Below, in pieces: positions 60,401 through 64,000 of a DNA stretch of 64,000 nucleotides; the stretch's first letter is position 1, and every line of letters begins with the position of its first letter. Below the pieces are notes generated by a model. It saw only the letters and a list, made by a program, of their open reading frames with translations. It made no database searches and was not told where the DNA came from. Where the stretch lies: contig CM075675.1 of NCBI GenBank assembly GCA_037962975.1, positions 101,733,718 through 101,797,717 of the forward strand. Reading direction: 5' to 3'. The stretch is from Clitoria ternatea (Eukaryota; Streptophyta; Magnoliopsida; Fabales; Fabaceae). A program made the translations under genes and the position numbers.

Positions 60401-61139
60401 TACCATTCAACCATTAATCAAAGACTAATTCTTTTAAAATGCAAAAATAATTAGAGTTTAATCCTTTAAATTAGTATTTCCCATACGATTCATATTCAAA
60501 TTACTTTTAATAGTTAAAAGATTTAATTATCTACTAACTTACTGTGTCAAGTTTGTTGACAGAATGTTGTAAATTTCATGTAAAGATATTATTACTTTTT
60601 CAACATTTAGAATCATAGCATGTGGATCCTTCTTTCTATGTTAGACTGGATTCTCTTTCTTTGATTCCCACATTGTATGAGAGATGATATATTGACTTGC
60701 ATGTAGTGTAATTGAATTTGCTTGAACATATTATAATCAATTATCTTTGTCTACAAACAACACATATCATTCTTAATAAAATCACATTTTACATAATAAA
60801 AGAATAAGAATTTTATGTGCAAATATAATTTCTTACCTATTTGAGTAACATCCCTTAAATATCTTTCGATAAAAGGCTAACCCTGGTGTTTGACTAGTGT
60901 CCTACCCATTATTACTTCAATCCTTGATGTTATAAAATCATCACTTTAATTATTGATTTCACCAACAAAAAAGAAATTATTCACTATTCATTTTATTTTG
61001 AGTTGGAGATTGAACTTACCAGCCACTTGGAGAAATTCAAGCAATATATTACATTGTTTTTTATATTAATAAGTGAACGTGACACTGCCGTAAGTAATCA
61101 TTGCACATTACATACCATTCCAAATGACTAAAACTACTC
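57440..61139. other. Intergenic between the VQ gene and DEP1
   Basis: It includes the VQ 3' untranslated region (probably to about 57700, where AATGAAAAGAAAA could serve poly(A) addition). The remaining 3.4 kb shows no supported gene; frames at 58080-58427 and 59005-60083 on the minus strand and 60206-60454 on the plus strand have no known domains. Confidence 0.5.
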
Positions 61140-63829
61140 TTAGATCTCCGAGAAGGATTTGACTGTCTTGAAGCCATGATTTTCAGGGAGGGGTCCATTT
61201 CCAGGTCGAATAGAAATTATCACCTCCAAACCTGAAACATAACAATTATCAACAAATCCATGTGTAGACAAAATAAGCAAATTCTTATTTGGTCACACAA
61301 GTAGGATCCTAGGGAAGGCCAGAGAAATTCCTCTACCGCACCCATTGGGCTGTCACACTCATCCCGATTGGCACTTGTGATTATGCCTTACACAAGTGCC
61401 AACTGTAGGGTGCTAAATCTTTATTTTTGCTTCTAGTTAGCCACAAAAGACAATAAATCTGCCAGAGTGAATGTAGGTGTAACCATGCAAGCGGTGTGTA
61501 AGTTAGTAGATGAAGGACTTGAAGGTTGTATAGTGTATATTTAGTGAGCCAAAATTGGTATCAATTTTCCATTTAAACGTTGAAATAAAAGGGTCGAATT
61601 TATAAAATCATCATTGCAAGTGAAAAATTCTAGAATCAAGTCACACTTTATGTTTATAATTGATATGTAACAAGTTTTAAAGATGTAAGATAAAATATAA
61701 CCTATGAATTAAATGAATGATTAAGAGAAATATTTATACCTGCGGCCTTTGCAGCTGTCGCTTCTTGATGCACATCAGTGACAAATAAAATATCTGAGGG
61801 TTTATCAACACCAAGTGACTCAGAAATTTCAACATAACTGCGTGTCTCTCTTTTGTTCCTGCAAAAGAGAGTTTTGCATGAGTATAGATATCTTAAGACA
61901 GGAATTGTTAAGAGAAAAAGAGTTCTGCTTCTGCATGCATATAGATATATCAATTCATCAATTCATAGCTATAAAAACATTACCCCACAGTGGTGTCAAA
62001 AAATCCAGATAAGTATTTTCTTAGGTCCCCGTGGTTTGTTTTCCCAAATATTAGCCTTTGTGCCAATCTGCTACCACTGGAATATATGTATACCTGTTGC
62101 ATAGATCAGAAATATCAATCAAGTGCAAGAAAATATGCTTTCCATGTATTAGATAAAGCATCACATTAAATCAGATTGCTCTATTTATTTTTACAATCAA
62201 GAAAGTAACGGTAATACACTTGAGAAAGCAGACAAATGGGAGGCCTATAGTGCAGAGACATTTAAACATAAAATGGCTAGATATTAGACACTGATATTAG
62301 TGTTTGTTTGGTAACCCATTTACAAAAATAGAATTTTGTTCAAAGCATCATCCAATGGTCTATTTGAGGCATCATCCCACTTTGTTTGACCAACCGATTA
62401 AAAACTTCTAACCAACCCCGCTTGGATAATCCCGACCAGGAACCAAACATACATTTTTCACCGGTACTCAAAGCAAAAAGAGTAATACAGTCAGTAAAAA
62501 TTTTCATGCTGGGTATATGAATAGATAGTGCCTCAAAGGAGTGAACTGCGATACCACTTCTTCAGGCCAATTATAGGATGATTCGAAGTGGGAACTGTCC
62601 CTTCAGGCCAATTCTTTGTGCCTATTCCTAGGTAATATGATAGTAGGCATGTGATGCCAGTTTAGTGGGGCCATGGGTGAGTCAATATGTGACAGAAAGA
62701 GAAAAGGAAAAATAATAGCACTATGATAGGATAAAGGAGATAAGGATGTGATTAGTGGCTGGCAGAGTTATGCAAGTGTTACAAAGTAATTCTTCTTAGT
62801 AGGACAGTATACATGGCAAACCTTAGGAACCTAGACCAAATCAAAGGAAAGAAGAGAGTGGACATAGATGATTGAGGTATTTGTTAAGTCTGGTAGCTTG
62901 AGTTTGTTAATTTTGTTTTGCTTGTTAGTTTGTTAAGAGTTTGTTGAAAGTTTGTTAGAATTTTGTGTGTATAAATAGAGAGCCTTGGTCAATGAGAAAT
63001 ATAACAAGTGAGAGGTATTATCCAATTCAAGTCTTCTTCCTTTCATCTCTTTCATTCCTATCCACACATAACAGACTTCGACTGTGTTACAGACACAGAC
63101 TTAGTCACATTGTGCGTGAATCTATTGCGTTATAAACTCAAGGTCTGTAGCATAAAACATAGCAGAATCAGAGTCTGCAAGAGAAGGAACTTGGTTCCAA
63201 CAGTATTTATAGAAATTAAAACAGATAAATAAGAGGGTATAATTGGAAATTCAAATAAAATGGTTGAATTCTCATGGGTTTGGTAAAGCATCATATGCCC
63301 ACAAAGGTTTTGCCCCTAAGCTAATAGAGGGCATCTCAACCTATGGTTGTACCCTTGGATCAAATATTGGCATCTTGCTTAAGCATCAAAATGCCAAGGT
63401 CAAAATTCAAGAAAAGAAAATAGCAACTACCATAAAGAAACTTAAGAAACAGTGAACCGAAAAATAGGTATAGAGCTAAGAATCAGCAAAAAAGAACCTT
63501 TATGCCCAAGGCATGCCACTTTTCTAGAGCTTCTGGTACATCATCAAAAACTATTCCCTCCAATTCATTATTCTCATAACCAGTTTTCCATATGTGACCC
63601 TGCATAGCTATAAATGTCAGCAATATCACAAACATGAATTCAACAGAGAGAACAATTCAGTAACACTAGGTTTAACTACCTGCAACTCTTTTAAGGCAGT
63701 GATCTTTCTATCAGCTTTAATCATCGCATCCACATTAGCAACGAGTGCAGCAATGACATCCTCTTTCCCAGCATCATCTGGAGGGATAGGCACAGCACCT
63801 GCAATACCTTGTTCAAGGTCACTCTCAAC
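61140..63829 (-). CDS. DEP1: DEP1: methylthioribulose-1-phosphate dehydratase/enolase-phosphatase, last five exons (partial)
   Basis: Plant DEP1 is a cytosolic fused enzyme of the methionine salvage (Yang) cycle. Its N-terminal half dehydrates methylthioribulose-1-phosphate, and its C-terminal half is a HAD-type enolase-phosphatase acting on the diketo product. Only the C-terminal part is here. Exons (minus strand): 63829-63680, 63599-63498, 62093-61984, 61858-61740 and 61231-61140; every junction is GT-AG and the frame is continuous (phases 0, 0, 2, 1). They encode VESDLEQGIAGAVPIPPDDA, then GHIWKTGYENNELEGIVFDD, then VYIYSSGSRLAQRLIFG (HAD motif II Ser), NKRETRSYVEISESLGV (motif III Lys), DILFVTDVHQEA (motif IV Asp), and a final GLEVIISIRPGNGPLPENHG to SEI and TAA. 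The motif I DIEGTT exon and the dehydratase half lie beyond 64000. No damage is seen. Confidence 0.95.
62300..62454. mobile_element. Small MITE in a DEP1 intron
   Basis: 155 bp. The ends GTGTTTGTTTGGTAACC and, on the minus strand, ATGTATGTTTGGTTCC are inverted repeats; TTA and TTT flank it, one base from a 3-bp duplication. The terminal GTTTGG block recalls Tourist-like elements but the interior differs from the three copies at 34-38 kb. Confidence 0.55.
62877..62881. repeat. Target-site duplication GTATT, left copy
   Basis: Repeated exactly at 63203-63207 after the solo LTR. Confidence 0.85.
62882..63202 (+). mobile_element. Solo LTR (321 bp) in a DEP1 intron
   Basis: It starts TGTTAAGTCTGG and ends GGTTCCAACA, with perfect 5-bp GTATT duplications. 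It contains TATAAATA at 62970-62977 followed by a transcript-leader-like stretch, so it is oriented plus, opposite to DEP1. The TGTT...AACA ends and short length suit a copia-type LTR. No internal domain remains. Confidence 0.85.
63203..63207. repeat. Target-site duplication GTATT, right copy
   Basis: Exact copy of 62877-62881. Confidence 0.85.
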
Positions 63830-64000
63830 CTGTGATCAAAATGAACAAGAGAACAATGGTTCAAACTCTGAATGCAAAGTATACATAATATCTGCAGACC
63901 TCAATTAAGTGAAAATCATTATCCTTTCGTTTGAGACACAATTTGCACTAGATAAGAAGGTGCTCTGTTCCCTAGCATCCATACTTCCCTATTATTACCA
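63830..64000 (-). other. DEP1 intron continuing off the window edge
   Basis: Immediately upstream of the first visible DEP1 exon is a CAG acceptor on the minus strand. The remaining 171 bp give no DEP1-like coding sequence, so this is intron and the next exon upstream lies outside. Confidence 0.75.

Noticed and set aside
63594..63908. 104-residue plus-strand frame
   Set aside because: Runs antisense across a DEP1 exon whose reading frame and splice sites are well supported.
1..64000. CRISPR arrays, bacterial operons, phage or organellar insertions
   Set aside because: No regularly spaced direct repeats with unique spacers, no ribosome-binding-site-led gene clusters, and no long block of organelle-like sequence were seen.

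Overview
This is a nuclear plant genome window: about two-thirds A+T, intron-bearing genes, TATA-type promoters and many nested transposable elements. The protein families (STIG1-like, VQ-motif, DEP1) and element types fit a eudicot. A legume is plausible but I cannot prove the species. Only three host genes are recognisable with confidence: a secreted STIG1-like cysteine-rich protein (18606-19085, minus), a single-exon VQ-motif regulator (56726-57439, plus), and the last five exons of DEP1, the dual methionine-salvage enzyme (61140-63829, minus, running off the right edge). They are not functionally linked.

Left part (1-14700). A 12.5-kb Ty3/gypsy chromovirus (Tekay/Del type, minus strand, 1109-13626) with two 3938-bp LTRs and a perfect 5-bp target duplication (GTTTA) sits inside an older LTR-like sequence (1-1108 plus 13632 to about 14680). 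Its gag-pol frame is broken by one frameshift and one stop codon, yet the LTRs differ by only about two dozen changes, nearly all transitions. Each LTR carries a dense array of an ACTCGG/CCGAGT motif that switches strand half-way.

Middle (14700-38680). A gene-poor, very AT-rich stretch with the STIG1-like gene and a series of small elements: a long-TIR MITE (about 22690-23222), a nested MITE pair (25955-26840), a tRNA-derived SINE with a 14-15-bp target duplication (26896-27082), a 751-bp solo LTR with GGTAC duplications (33068-33818), and three copies of one Tourist-like MITE (34194, 37270, 38053). Exon-like fragments at 28200-30700 could not be assigned.

38690-45022. A Ty1/copia element that looks complete and very young: intact gag and pol, 203/205-bp LTRs differing only by one 2-bp microsatellite indel, a 5-bp duplication (CCTAC) and non-canonical TA...CA ends. 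Its 1.1-kb leader holds short palindromes of TTCnnGAA type, a 24-bp tandem repeat and a tRNA-like promoter remnant.

Right part (45030-64000). A decayed En/Spm-type transposase (46440-47300), a non-autonomous CACTA element with perfect ATG target duplication (48588-49921), the VQ gene, and the DEP1 3' half. One 1.4-kb DEP1 intron has taken in a MITE and a 321-bp solo LTR. I found no CRISPR array, no prokaryotic operon and no rRNA or functional tRNA gene. Nothing here is clearly a new biological system. The least ordinary structures are the strand-switching motif array in the gypsy LTR and the palindrome-rich leader of the young copia element.
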